A stretch of 64,000 bases of DNA from a virus, in the IMG/VR virus record IMGVR_UViG_3300046665_000306, positions 1 to 64,000 of that record. The stretch is one strand, 5' to 3'. Below, piece by piece: positions 16,396 to 22,708 of the stretch (its first letter is position 1; each line of letters opens with the position of its first letter). The translations under genes and the position numbers were made by a program. The notes below the pieces were generated by a model, which was not told the origin of the DNA, ran no database searches, and saw only the letters and a list, made by a program, of their open reading frames with translations.

Positions 16396-16617
16396 TTAGC
16401 TCCTTTGCGCCACGGCGCGGGATTGATTCATCATAGTGAAGAGGATGGAACGCGACAAGGTGAAACGTTCCTGATTCTTAGCCTTGTTAAGAAGGCCTAG
16501 CGCCTTGCGTAGCGCGGTTTCGCGAGTCATGTGGCATGCACTACCGTCGCGCGCCGCAAGCCATTTGAGACGGCTTATAATGTCGCGAATCTCGGCATGA
16601 ATTTGATTGTCTGTCAT
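16396..16617 (-). CDS. Hypothetical protein
   Basis: A 73-residue mostly helical basic protein (AEIRDIISRLKWLAARDG). The ATG follows AGGAGATAGTGCC; the stop is five bases before the next start. Function unknown. Confidence 0.7.
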   Translation of the reverse strand: MTDNQIHAEIRDIISRLKWLAARDGSACHMTRETALRKALGLLNKAKNQERFTLSRSILFTMMNQSRAVAQRS

Positions 16618-16643
16618 GGCACTATCTCCTAAGCGTTTAAGAA

Positions 16644-16664
16644 TGGCGCTCCATTAGAGCGCCA
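16644..16664 (-). terminator. Intergenic hairpin
   Basis: TGGCGCTC and GAGCGCCA form a perfect 8-pair stem, followed on the minus strand by ATTCTTAAACGC. Similar hairpins lie at 13481-13502 and 17699-17720, each just before an AACGCTTAGGAG leader. Confidence 0.5.
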
Positions 16665-16675
16665 AATTTAAAGGC

Positions 16676-16885
16676 TTACCAACTATCGGCATATAGCGGC
16701 ATAGGACCGCGCGCCGTTTGCCTGTAACCAATTACGCCCGCAAACTTTTCAGCCGCTTCATAGCTTTGCGATTCAAAGCATGGTTCAACTTCTTTGCCGC
16801 GATATAGAAGGGTCGTATTCCCTTCAAAGTAAACCGCATATTCGCAAACCCTGCCAATGCGCCCTGCAAACTTTCCTCTTTCCAT
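16676..16885 (-). CDS. Hypothetical protein
   Basis: A 69-residue alpha/beta protein (EYAVYFEGNTTLLYRGKEVE). First gene behind promoter copy 5, with the AAGGGAATACGGAA leader. Function unknown. Confidence 0.7.
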   Translation of the reverse strand: MERGKFAGRIGRVCEYAVYFEGNTTLLYRGKEVEPCFESQSYEAAEKFAGVIGYRQTARGPMPLYADSW

Positions 16886-16900
16886 TTCCGTATTCCCTTG

Positions 16901-16943
16901 TTGACCATGTAAGGAACTTAAACGCTTTTCCTTACAACGTCAA
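16901..16943 (-). promoter_or_regulatory. Palindromic early promoter, copy 5
   Basis: TTGACCATGTAAGGAA (16901-16916) and TTCCTTACAACGTCAA (16928-16943), with two bases off symmetry. TTGACG, 17 bases, TAAGTT (16915-16920). Confidence 0.78.
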
Positions 16944-16951
16944 TAGGCTTT

Positions 16952-17236
16952 TTAAAATTTATGTATCGCCAAGCGATGATCATATGTCGCCTTGATATCG
17001 GCTTGTATCGCTGCGATTGTTTCAGCGCTCAAACCGTCTTGCACCATGAACGGGCCAACTATCGTTTCGCCGCTAAGGTTCTGAATCGTAACAATGACTC
17101 CGCTTGCCATGTATTTATCTTTGTTAACTTTTTTCATGGCATGATAAGCCATGAAAAGAGTCATAACGTCCATTGCTTTATATTGCAGCAAGTCTTTGGC
17201 GAGTTGCGCAACGCGGGAAAGTTTCTTAGTCGTCAT
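16952..17236 (-). CDS. Hypothetical protein
   Basis: A 94-residue protein. The first half is helical and basic with Met-rich hydrophobic stretches (KAMDVMTLFMAYHAMKKVNK), possibly amphipathic; the second half is alpha/beta. GGAG upstream. Function unknown. Confidence 0.7.
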   Translation of the reverse strand: MTTKKLSRVAQLAKDLLQYKAMDVMTLFMAYHAMKKVNKDKYMASGVIVTIQNLSGETIVGPFMVQDGLSAETIAAIQADIKATYDHRLAIHKF

Positions 17237-17240
17237 AGCT

Positions 17241-17429
17241 TTAAGCTCCTTTGCGCCGCTTGGCGACTTTCACCAAATCTTGAGTAGTTCGATAGACTTC
17301 TAGCTCGCTACCAGAAACGCGTTGCAATACCTTCATTGCAGCGATTGCATCACTCCTATCACGATAGCGATACGAAACGCGTTCCTTTGTCTCAGCGGCG
17401 CGCACTGCATAGACTGTTGTTTTGGCCAT
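17241..17429 (-). CDS. Hypothetical protein
   Basis: A 62-residue basic alpha/beta protein (TVYAVRAAETKERVSYRYRD, with a KRRKGA end). Its ATG overlaps the stop of the gene at 17429-17671 by one base, implying translational coupling. Function unknown. Confidence 0.7.
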   Translation of the reverse strand: MAKTTVYAVRAAETKERVSYRYRDRSDAIAAMKVLQRVSGSELEVYRTTQDLVKVAKRRKGA

Positions 17430-17671
17430 TAGCTCAAATCCTCTTTTGCGTAACGGACTCTGCCATCATAATCGACAAATAAGCCGGTTTCATGCTGATA
17501 ACCGTCTCTAACCCATTTGTGCGCCGTGGTACGATGAATGGCCTTGTAGAGCCAATAACCGTTACCATATTCATCCTCGCTAGCGGGAATTTCCCTGTTA
17601 GCCGCGTTGAAAGCCTTTTCAGACTTGAATTCAACTAGCATTTCGCGACGGCGATCAAAGGCGTAAATCAT
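17429..17671 (-). CDS. Hypothetical protein
   Basis: An 80-residue protein rich in Tyr, Arg and Glu (YAFDRRREMLVEFKSEKAF). Leader AGGAGCTAAGCCA. Coupled by overlap to the next gene. Function unknown. Confidence 0.7.
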   Translation of the reverse strand: MIYAFDRRREMLVEFKSEKAFNAANREIPASEDEYGNGYWLYKAIHRTTAHKWVRDGYQHETGLFVDYDGRVRYAKEDLS

Positions 17672-17698
17672 TGGCTTAGCTCCTAAAGCGTTAAAGAA

Positions 17699-17720
17699 TC
17701 CTGCCCTTGATCGGGCAGGA
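17699..17720 (-). terminator. Intergenic hairpin
   Basis: TCCTGCCC and GGGCAGGA form a perfect 8-pair stem followed on the minus strand by TTCTTTAACGC. It belongs to the recurring hairpin-plus-leader arrangement of this block. Confidence 0.5.
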
Positions 17721-17731
17721 AATTTTAAGGC

Positions 17732-17893
17732 TTATTGATTGGCGGCGCAAAGCTTGCGAGCGATATTGATTTCAAACCTTTCGCTAACGCTTGTCATGCA
17801 TTCCGCCATAGGATGTTTATGAAGATATGCAACAAGCTTGCGCGCATTGGCAAGGCTGGAATCTGTCATAAACTTATCAAGTAGCTTTTGCAT
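17732..17893 (-). CDS. Small helical protein (53 residues)
   Basis: A 53-residue helical protein (QKLLDKFMTDSSLANARKLV). The start at 17893 follows AAAGGGATTAAGCAA, a variant of the promoter-proximal leader, directly behind promoter copy 6; an earlier in-frame ATG lies in the palindrome. Function unknown. Confidence 0.68.
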   Translation of the reverse strand: MQKLLDKFMTDSSLANARKLVAYLHKHPMAECMTSVSERFEINIARKLCAANQ

Positions 17894-17909
17894 TTGCTTA
17901 ATCCCTTTG

Positions 17910-17952
17910 TTGACCATGTAAGGAAGTTAAACGATTTTCCTTACATGGTCAA
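17910..17952 (-). promoter_or_regulatory. Palindromic early promoter, copy 6
   Basis: TTGACCATGTAAGGAA (17910-17925) and TTCCTTACATGGTCAA (17937-17952), a perfect repeat. TTGACC, 17 bases, TAACTT (17924-17929). Confidence 0.8.
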
Positions 17953-17959
17953 GAGGTTT

Positions 17960-18502
17960 TTAAAACTTTATTTCGACATGCACGAAAGGCGCGTCACCAT
18001 ATGTTACATGGTCGCCAAACCAAACTTGCGCTTCTTTGTAGCGGCAAAGATTTGCGAGCTTGTCGCCAAGCGAAACAAGTTTGTTGCGTTCTGCTAGAGC
18101 TTCATCCCATGCCGGAGTCGCATGTCCCGCCGCAACCATGATATTTGTAAGGCGTTCATATTCTTCCTTCTCAGCGCCTTGCAAATCTAGTTCCGTTCTA
18201 TCCCAAAAGCCCACGCCGTGACCTTGTGAAGTGTACCACAAGTCATTTCCGAGTCGTTCGGAGTCGTATCCTTCACGGTCGCAAGCCTCATCAATAAGCG
18301 TTCCCGCCGCTTTTTCGAACGCTTCGCAGAATTCAATGATTTGCAGGAGTGAATCAGGATGCAGGTCAGCAAAGCCGCAATCGCTAGGGATTTCCTCGCT
18401 ATCGCCATCCGTGAAAAACATAGCTTCGATAAAGCCTTGCACAATGTAAGGCAAATCTTTGAAAGCCTTTTCATGCTTGCCGGTCATTTCGAATTTTGGC
18501 AT
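17960..18502 (-). CDS. Conserved phage protein of unknown function
   Basis: A 180-residue acidic protein. DLPYIVQGFIEAMFFTDGD, the Asp/Glu-rich helix and GNDLWYTSQGHGVGFWDR are strongly conserved features of a family found in many large phages. The GHG-x-GFWDR segment and clustered acidic residues suggest a metal or ligand site. No reaction is known. AGGAGCTAAGACA leader. Confidence 0.8.
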   Translation of the reverse strand: MPKFEMTGKHEKAFKDLPYIVQGFIEAMFFTDGDSEEIPSDCGFADLHPDSLLQIIEFCEAFEKAAGTLIDEACDREGYDSERLGNDLWYTSQGHGVGFWDRTELDLQGAEKEEYERLTNIMVAAGHATPAWDEALAERNKLVSLGDKLANLCRYKEAQVWFGDHVTYGDAPFVHVEIKF

Positions 18503-18514
18503 TGTCTTAGCTCC

Positions 18515-18688
18515 TCAAATCCCTAATGTTGCTTTGATTGCCTCTAACCTATAGCAAACGCAAAACAGGCTGGCAAGCGAAAAAATCAAAGTTATAAAAA
18601 TTAAACAATAAGCCGTCATTATCTCAGAGTTGCGCTTCGCAATGAATTCATAGGCGTCAAGATTGATTTCTTTGATTTCTCTTTTCAT
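18515..18688 (-). CDS. Small membrane protein (57 residues)
   Basis: A charged cytoplasmic start (KREIKEINLDAYEF) is followed by one long transmembrane segment (TAYCLIFITLIFSLASLF). Start at 18688 by the AGGAGCTAAGACC leader. Function unknown; envelope targeting is inferred from the segment. Confidence 0.68.
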   Translation of the reverse strand: MKREIKEINLDAYEFIAKRNSEIMTAYCLIFITLIFSLASLFCVCYRLEAIKATLGI

Positions 18689-18753
18689 GGTCTTAGCTCC
18701 TAGCGGCTTGATTGCCGATAGGAGCAAGATAGCAGGAAGGTATGAAGGAAAGG

Positions 18754-19095
18754 TTAAGCCAACGTGAAAATGACATAGCCTTTATTTTTGAGCAATTCTA
18801 GCTCATCCTCAAACATATAGTTATCAAAAAACCAAAAATCACCTTGAACTGTCTGCGTTCCATCATCTTCGGTATCTATGCACTCAGCGATGCAAGGCGC
18901 GCTTGTAAGCCCTACAAACGGATTCCCGTCGCTGGCATCAAACGCTGTATAACTGCCATTTGAAGAGAAGGATTCAAGCAAATCAGCCCAAATAATCCAA
19001 CGAGAACGTTGCGACCATTCTTTAATGGCTTGTCTGTCTTCATTATTGGCAGTCACTTTAAGATTGCCATTTGCGAGTTTGACGACATTAACCAT
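18754..19095 (-). CDS. Hypothetical protein
   Basis: A 113-residue acidic alpha/beta protein (VVKLANGNLKVTANNEDRQ, then WSQRSRWIIWADLLE; acidic DNYMFEDELELL end). Start at 19095 with AAAGGAG upstream. The pattern of a KLxNGNLxVTA strand followed by a helix is seen in other small phage proteins. Function unknown. Confidence 0.72.
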   Translation of the reverse strand: MVNVVKLANGNLKVTANNEDRQAIKEWSQRSRWIIWADLLESFSSNGSYTAFDASDGNPFVGLTSAPCIAECIDTEDDGTQTVQGDFWFFDNYMFEDELELLKNKGYVIFTLA

Positions 19096-19100
19096 GGTCT

Positions 19101-19340
19101 CTACTCCTTTGTGCCGCAAGCTTTAAGGAATCGGGCGCGATCGAAACGCGGATTTGTTTTCGCCAATTCATCCGCGAAATGATACGCAATTTCTTTGCGC
19201 CATTCGTCACCATCGCCTAAGTTGTCAAAGACTGTCATATCTTTGATGATAGCCGCTATCGTGGCGAAATGCCTATGCTGCATCTCAGAACCTGCGTTGC
19301 GCGCGTCTTTCGCCGTTGCGGCTTTGGTGGAAAGTGTCAT
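19101..19340 (-). CDS. Conserved small phage protein
   Basis: A 79-residue helical protein: MQHRHFATIAAIIKDM, an acidic loop and FADELAKTNPRFDRARFLKA. The HRHFA..A..I / F...L..TNP.FDR.RF pattern is a conserved small phage family of unknown role. The leader contains AACGCTTTAAGGAGC. Confidence 0.78.
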   Translation of the reverse strand: MTLSTKAATAKDARNAGSEMQHRHFATIAAIIKDMTVFDNLGDGDEWRKEIAYHFADELAKTNPRFDRARFLKACGTKE

Positions 19341-19399
19341 GTCAGTTGCTCCTTAAAGCGTTTCATCTTTCCTTACATTGAACCTAAAAAAGATTCAAG

Positions 19400-19639
19400 T
19401 CAAGAGTTTTTATAAATTTTTTCTATCTCTTTGCAAGGGTCGTAAGTGTAACCATCGATAGGATTCCATGCATATGTCACAAACCGGCATGAATGTTCGC
19501 CCTCATATGCGCCCATTTCGCACAGGCCGAAACACTGCGAGTCGCGGCGGACTGCTCTTAGAGTCCATTCAATTGTTTCATTGGCAAACGTATATGCCAA
19601 GCCGTTTGTATCAATGCCGAAGAGTCGGAAATAGATCAT
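19400..19639 (-). CDS. Hypothetical cysteine-rich protein
   Basis: A 79-residue protein with four Cys (CFGLCEMGAYEGEHSC, and PCKE near the end). The start at 19639 overlaps the upstream stop (ATGA); the frame continues open further upstream without a ribosome site. Function unknown. Confidence 0.68.
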   Translation of the reverse strand: MIYFRLFGIDTNGLAYTFANETIEWTLRAVRRDSQCFGLCEMGAYEGEHSCRFVTYAWNPIDGYTYDPCKEIEKIYKNS

Positions 19640-19842
19640 TTGACAAAACCCCGATTGCGGATTTTCTTTGCGGTCATATCTTTGAGATAGTACCACAATG
19701 GATTCTTGCTCTGCGTCAATTCGACGCCTTCAAAGAGCGAATCCGCCGTTTCTTTGTCACAATACCAGCCATAACCATCTTGCCCGTAAACCTCGTGTAG
19801 AGTTGGGATATGGATATAGGTCTTTTCATTGTAACCGGGCAT
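19636..19842 (-). CDS. Hypothetical protein
   Basis: A 68-residue Tyr-rich protein (PTLHEVYGQDGYGWYCDKE), with GGAG before the ATG and a four-base overlap with the next gene. Function unknown. Confidence 0.7.
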   Translation of the reverse strand: MPGYNEKTYIHIPTLHEVYGQDGYGWYCDKETADSLFEGVELTQSKNPLWYYLKDMTAKKIRNRGFVK

Positions 19843-19846
19843 AGCC

Positions 19847-20065
19847 TTAACTCCTTAAAGCGTTGTCAATGAAGGCTTTGGCTTGATCGATTGCATCAAG
19901 CAAATCGGTTTGCTCACAAATGAAAAGAGGCGAATTGCTTGCGCCAAGATAAACCGCAAGCCATGGCAAACCGTTGCCAGTTGAAAGGCTGATTTCATAG
20001 CCTTTATATTCAAACTTAACGCAAGCTTCAATCGGCTTGGCAGTTGGGATTTGAAACACTCGCAT
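19847..20065 (-). CDS. Hypothetical protein
   Basis: A 72-residue alpha/beta protein (VKFEYKGYEISLSTGNGLPW, helical DLLDAIDQAKAFIDNAL end). AAGGAGCAACGTTA leader. Function unknown. Confidence 0.7.
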   Translation of the reverse strand: MRVFQIPTAKPIEACVKFEYKGYEISLSTGNGLPWLAVYLGASNSPLFICEQTDLLDAIDQAKAFIDNALRS

Positions 20066-20089
20066 TAACGTTGCTCCTTAAAGCGTTGA

Positions 20090-20128
20090 ACGTGAGACAA
20101 ACTTAATCTTACATTTGTCTCACGTCAA
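20090..20128 (-). promoter_or_regulatory. Palindromic promoter, different repeat
   Basis: ACGTGAGACAAA (20090-20101) and TTTGTCTCACGT (20114-20125) form a perfect 12-base inverted repeat. TTGACG (20123-20128), 17 bases, TAAGTT (20100-20105). The geometry matches the main promoter family but the sequence is unrelated. Confidence 0.72.
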
Positions 20129-20145
20129 GCGGCTTTTTGAATTTT

Positions 20146-20298
20146 TTATTTGTTTTCTTCCTGCTCTTTCTTTTCCGCCTTGAAAGCCGCAACCGCTTCT
20201 TTCTTGGTATAGTCGAGATAGGAGCGGCGCATTAGATAGCCGTCAACTATCTCTGAAATGTTCCATGCTCCTGAAACTGGATTGCGTTCAACAATCAT
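20146..20298 (-). CDS. Small hypothetical protein (50 residues)
   Basis: A 50-residue product (IVERNPVSGAWNISEIVDGY start, Lys/Glu-rich helix at the end). The ATG overlaps the previous stop (ATGA). Function unknown, but the reading frame has good codon structure and tight packing. Confidence 0.65.
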   Translation of the reverse strand: MIVERNPVSGAWNISEIVDGYLMRRSYLDYTKKEAVAAFKAEKKEQEENK

Positions 20299-20414
20299 CG
20301 CGTTGCGCCTTTGTAATAGAACCATCTGCCATTGCGTTGCTGGATTCGGAACAAGTCGGAATTCTTCAAACCGCCTAGCCTAACCCATTCTTCCTTGTCG
20401 ATTTTGATTCTCAT
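20295..20414 (-). CDS. Small hypothetical protein (39 residues)
   Basis: A 39-residue basic protein (RIKIDKEEWVRLGGLKNS, then RWFYYKGATR). Its start shares one base with the stop of the 197-residue gene upstream (TAATG) and its stop overlaps the next start (ATGA), so three genes are coupled. Function unknown. Confidence 0.65.
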   Translation of the reverse strand: MRIKIDKEEWVRLGGLKNSDLFRIQQRNGRWFYYKGATR

Positions 20415-21007
20415 TATCCAAACCTTTCACCGTTTGCGGTAAACGTATATTCGTTGATACGAATATTTTCATCAACGTTTTCGTTGCTCATGTAATCGTT
20501 GTAAGCCTTTTCAAGCTCGCGATATATCCAACGCATGAAATCGCGCATGTATTCCTTGATACTCGTTTCAAGCGTCTCATTGATAAAATGCCCGTTCTTG
20601 TGTTCAACGTCAATATCGGCGGAATGTTCGTGATAGTATCGCCCGCTATGCCGAACCGTAGCAGTTAGGCAATATAGCGCCTTCTTTTGGATATCCTGCA
20701 ATTCCTTTGCCAGCGTCACAAGCGTATCGCAACCGCCAGTATGTGCCGCAATAGCAGCGCCAGCGCCTTTGCGATACTGGTATGAACCTTCAAAGCAAGC
20801 CCCGTCGCCTTGGGACCAAAAACCGCTGAAATAGATTTTATCAACGGTTATTCCTAGCAGCGCGCCGCATTCCGTAACGTCTTCAAAAGTGTATTCAAAC
20901 CAATCATCATTGCGCGCCAACTCTTTCCACCAATTGCGCGCCGTGTCTTTCGCGGATTCGTTCAATTCGTCAAACTTGAAAACCGTGGTTTCGATGATTG
21001 AAGGCAT
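20414..21007 (-). CDS. Conserved phage protein (annotated elsewhere as antitoxin-like)
   Basis: A 197-residue protein. KFDELNESAKDTARNWW, then the YTFEDVTECGALLGI helix and KIYFSGFWSQGDGACFEGSY, are the hallmarks of a family common in large phages, often labelled antitoxin of a toxin-antitoxin system without experimental support. The SGFWSQGDGACFEG motif looks like a conserved surface or active site. AGGAGCTAAGGCA leader; own promoter 40 bases upstream. Confidence 0.82.
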   Translation of the reverse strand: MPSIIETTVFKFDELNESAKDTARNWWKELARNDDWFEYTFEDVTECGALLGITVDKIYFSGFWSQGDGACFEGSYQYRKGAGAAIAAHTGGCDTLVTLAKELQDIQKKALYCLTATVRHSGRYYHEHSADIDVEHKNGHFINETLETSIKEYMRDFMRWIYRELEKAYNDYMSNENVDENIRINEYTFTANGERFG

Positions 21008-21045
21008 TGCCTTAGCTCCTATGTGAAAGGCGTTTCGATATGCAC

Positions 21046-21074
21046 AACTTAGATGTAAGGAAAAATCGTGTCAA
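21046..21074 (-). promoter_or_regulatory. Sigma-70-like promoter
   Basis: TTGACA (21069-21074), 17 bases, TAAGTT (21046-21051), reading the 197-residue gene and its two coupled partners. The spacer contains CCTTACAT, the core of the palindrome family. Confidence 0.65.
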
Positions 21075-21099
21075 CACAAAAATTAAATTATTTTTCCTA

Positions 21100-21128
21100 T
21101 TGACTTCGATAGCGGAATCGCTTAAATT
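21100..21128 (+). promoter_or_regulatory. Plus-strand promoter in control region
   Basis: TTGACT (21100-21105), 17 bases, TAAATT (21123-21128). It points against the surrounding genes and into a G-rich stretch ending in eight T (21192-21199), with no reading frame behind it. A short RNA or replication primer is the simplest reading. Confidence 0.55.
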
Positions 21129-21139
21129 AAAAGTACATC

Positions 21140-21199
21140 AAGGATGCAGCGCTGCGAAGCGGGGCGGAGGTGGGGAGAATGAGGGATGGGATTTTTTTT
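21140..21199 (+). other. G-rich tract followed by T8
   Basis: After the palindrome GCAGCGCTGC come six G runs (two of four G, two of three G) within about 40 bases, ending in GGGATTTTTTTT. No complementary C-rich arm is present, so this is not a normal terminator; G-quadruplex or R-loop formation is possible. Confidence 0.45.
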
Positions 21200-21221
21200 A
21201 AAACGGAACAAAACAAGAACA

Positions 21222-21246
21222 AGCCGCGCCTAATATAGACGCGGCT
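21222..21246 (-). terminator. Rho-independent terminator
   Basis: AGCCGCG (21222-21228) and CGCGGCT (21240-21246) form a 7-pair GC-rich stem, followed on the minus strand by TGTTCTTGTTTTG. It ends the operon of 21253-21584. Confidence 0.65.
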
Positions 21247-21252
21247 AATTGA

Positions 21253-21372
21253 TTATCGTGGCATATGCAAGCAATCGCCAGCCTTGCCGATTTGATTCAG
21301 CCGGTAGAACCTGCCATTTAGATAAAGGCAAATCCACCAATAGCCGTCAATTAGATGATACTTAAACATCAT
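21253..21372 (-). CDS. Small hypothetical protein (39 residues)
   Basis: A 39-residue basic, aromatic protein (FKYHLIDGYWWICLYLNG start). Its ATG overlaps the stop of the 71-residue gene (ATGA; a second ATG follows directly). It is followed by a terminator. The DGYWWI strand recalls a similar peptide in the gene at 20146-20298. Function unknown. Confidence 0.65.
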   Translation of the reverse strand: MMFKYHLIDGYWWICLYLNGRFYRLNQIGKAGDCLHMPR

Positions 21373-21584
21373 TCCACCTTCTTAATCAGCCCGTTTTCCA
21401 TCGTGATCTTTGCGAAGAATTCGCGACCGGCAAGGCCTGTAACGGCGGGGCGATGAGCCGCAACAAACGTTCCATTGGCTTTGAACTCAGCGCCGAATAT
21501 GGACGTTTCGCGATACTTCAAAGGCTTGCCAATCGCGGTTTCCTTCATTTCCTTCTTGCTCTTATAACCGGTAAGTAGCATCAT
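21369..21584 (-). CDS. Conserved small phage protein
   Basis: A 71-residue protein beginning MLLTGYKSKKEMKETAIGK and continuing LKYRETSIFGAEFKANG, a recurrent small protein of large phages. Basic N-terminus, beta-rich end. The ATG follows AAGGAGTAACGGAA. Function unknown. Confidence 0.8.
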   Translation of the reverse strand: MMLLTGYKSKKEMKETAIGKPLKYRETSIFGAEFKANGTFVAAHRPAVTGLAGREFFAKITMENGLIKKVE

Positions 21585-21621
21585 TTCCGTTACTCCTTAG
21601 TTGCGTTGTTTCGTTATGTCC

Positions 21622-21649
21622 AATGTAAGGAAAAGGTGGAACGTGTCAA
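21622..21649 (-). promoter_or_regulatory. Sigma-70-like promoter
   Basis: TTGACA (21644-21649), 16 bases, TACATT (21622-21627), for the 71-residue gene. Confidence 0.55.
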
Positions 21650-21694
21650 CAAAAATCTTTTATAAAAATAATTTTATTTCGTGCCGATTTTCTA

Positions 21695-21723
21695 TTGACT
21701 TCAAATCGGGAATCGAATAATCT
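21695..21723 (+). promoter_or_regulatory. Plus-strand promoter in control region, second copy
   Basis: TTGACT (21695-21700), 17 bases, TAATCT (21718-21723). The flanks (CTATTGACTTC before, CGGxAATCG in the spacer) are shared with the promoter at 21100, so the two are diverged duplicates, each reading toward GAACAAA-type repeats. Confidence 0.55.
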
Positions 21724-21804
21724 AAATTCAATTCAAAGACAGGCGAGAGGCGCGGAGCGCTGGCCCGAGGATGGGAACGGCGAACCTGCCCGCTTTTTAA
21801 ATCG

Positions 21805-21947
21805 GAACAAACAGGGAACAAACCATGAACAGGAACAAAACGTGAACAAAGATATAACATAAGGAGAACAAAACTGTAACATACAGAGAACGGCGGAACA
21901 AACCGTGAACAAACCAAGAACACCGCAATGTTCACGGTTTGTTCCGC
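21805..21947. repeat. GAACAAA iteron array with long inverted repeat
   Basis: Seven copies of GAACAAA (21805, 21816, 21833, 21844, 21866, 21896, 21907) and partial GAAC copies (21827, 21888, 21918) are spaced mostly about 11 or 22 bases apart, one helical face. The array ends in a perfect 18-base inverted repeat, GCGGAACAAACCGTGAAC (21893-21910) with its complement (21930-21947). An origin or multi-site operator is likely; no protein frame with signals exists here. Confidence 0.72.
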
Positions 21948-22032
21948 TTGATTTTTAAAAAATTTTGAAATATTTTTAAATAAAATTGAAACGCTCGCGC
22001 GCCAGATTTCGCCACAGCGCGCCAGAAAAAAC

Positions 22033-22103
22033 GGACTCTTGTGATGAATGAAAAATGAGAGTTCGTGATAAATAAAAATTGGACTCTTGTGATGAAAGAA
22101 AAA
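22033..22103. repeat. Three 24-base direct repeats
   Basis: Units start at 22033, 22057 and 22081. The first and third share GGACTCTTGTGATGAA then GAAAAA; the second is a diverged GAGTTCGTGATAAATAAAAA. TTGTGATGA recalls a DnaA-type or other initiator site, but that is inference. Confidence 0.6.
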
Positions 22104-22461
22104 CCGGCTGTCTCGATCCTTCAAAATTGTGATAAGGAGGGTCACAATCCTGCGGGAGAGACGAGCCGGTTCGAGCAACGTTTGGAAAGAGGTTGAACCA
22201 AACGTTGTTTCTGCGATGTGTTAGAACTGGTGCCACGTTCTAGGTGTATGAGAGGATATTTGTCAACAACTCCATCATAGCAGGGCTTTAACCCACGCAC
22301 CAGTCATGATCGATTACTCACTTAGGTTCTCCACCAACGAGCCGCTTGTTGCAGTTCGCGACTTTTCGGAAATTGAACCATATCATCCTAATACGCGGAT
22401 GCCTCTCGGCTGGCGGGCCACTAATGCTGCAAACATTAGCTAGAGGTTTTCATCAACCATG
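22096..22461 (-). ncRNA. Structured non-coding RNA with own promoters and terminator
   Basis: No frame with a start signal exists between 22096 and 22492. On the minus strand this stretch has two promoters and many helices: CTAATG/CATTAG, a GCC-GAGA-GGC tetraloop hairpin, CAACGTTTGG/CCAAACGTTG (10 pairs), ATTGTGA/TCACAAT, and a final stem AACCGGCT-c-GTCTC with GAGAC-AGCCGGTT (22102-22171) followed by TTTTTC, a rho-independent terminator. The transcript would be about 365 bases from the first promoter, or about 140 from the second. Role unknown; replication control of the adjacent iterons is one idea. Confidence 0.6.
22237..22266 (-). promoter_or_regulatory. Internal promoter of the ncRNA
   Basis: TTGACA (22261-22266), 18 bases, TAGAAC (22237-22242), giving a short RNA of about 140 bases ending at the terminator near 22096. 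Confidence 0.5.
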
Positions 22462-22467
22462 TGCTAC

Positions 22468-22496
22468 TGTCTAAACGACTAAAACGATTCTGTCAA
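22468..22496 (-). promoter_or_regulatory. Promoter of the ncRNA
   Basis: TTGACA (22491-22496), 17 bases, TAGACA (22468-22473). Nothing translatable follows; the stop of the preceding gene (22493) lies within the -35. Confidence 0.62.
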
Positions 22497-22708
22497 GCCG
22501 TTTGTTTCGAAACACGTCTCACACCGAAATCAGGATCGTTTACCGTTTCGCCATTGAATTTAACAGCGACTCGCCTGATGGTGCAAACATCAGCGCTGGG
22601 ATACTCCCTGAAGAATTCGTTGCTGGCGCGGCGCATATCGGCAAAGGGTCGTGTTACTCTGATTGCGCCGCTTGCAATACCAAATGCGACATATTTGTTG
22701 TAGTTCAT
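22493..22708 (-). CDS. Hypothetical basic protein
   Basis: A 71-residue basic protein (GIASGAIRVTRPFADMRRAS). Begins MNYNKYVAF after AAGGAGAACATGTC. A possible small DNA- or RNA-binding protein by charge only. Confidence 0.68.
   Translation of the reverse strand: MNYNKYVAFGIASGAIRVTRPFADMRRASNEFFREYPSADVCTIRRVAVKFNGETVNDPDFGVRRVSKQTA

Noticed and set aside
16644-17720. Intrinsic terminators at 16644 and 17699
   Set aside because: The stems are perfect but the T tracts after them are weak (TTCTT), so they are listed as hairpins rather than firm terminators.
21660-22178. 172-residue open frame on the minus strand
   Set aside because: Its apparent composition (repeated Phe/Val/Cys runs) comes from the GAACAAA repeats read in frame; there is no ribosome site and it crosses an inverted repeat.
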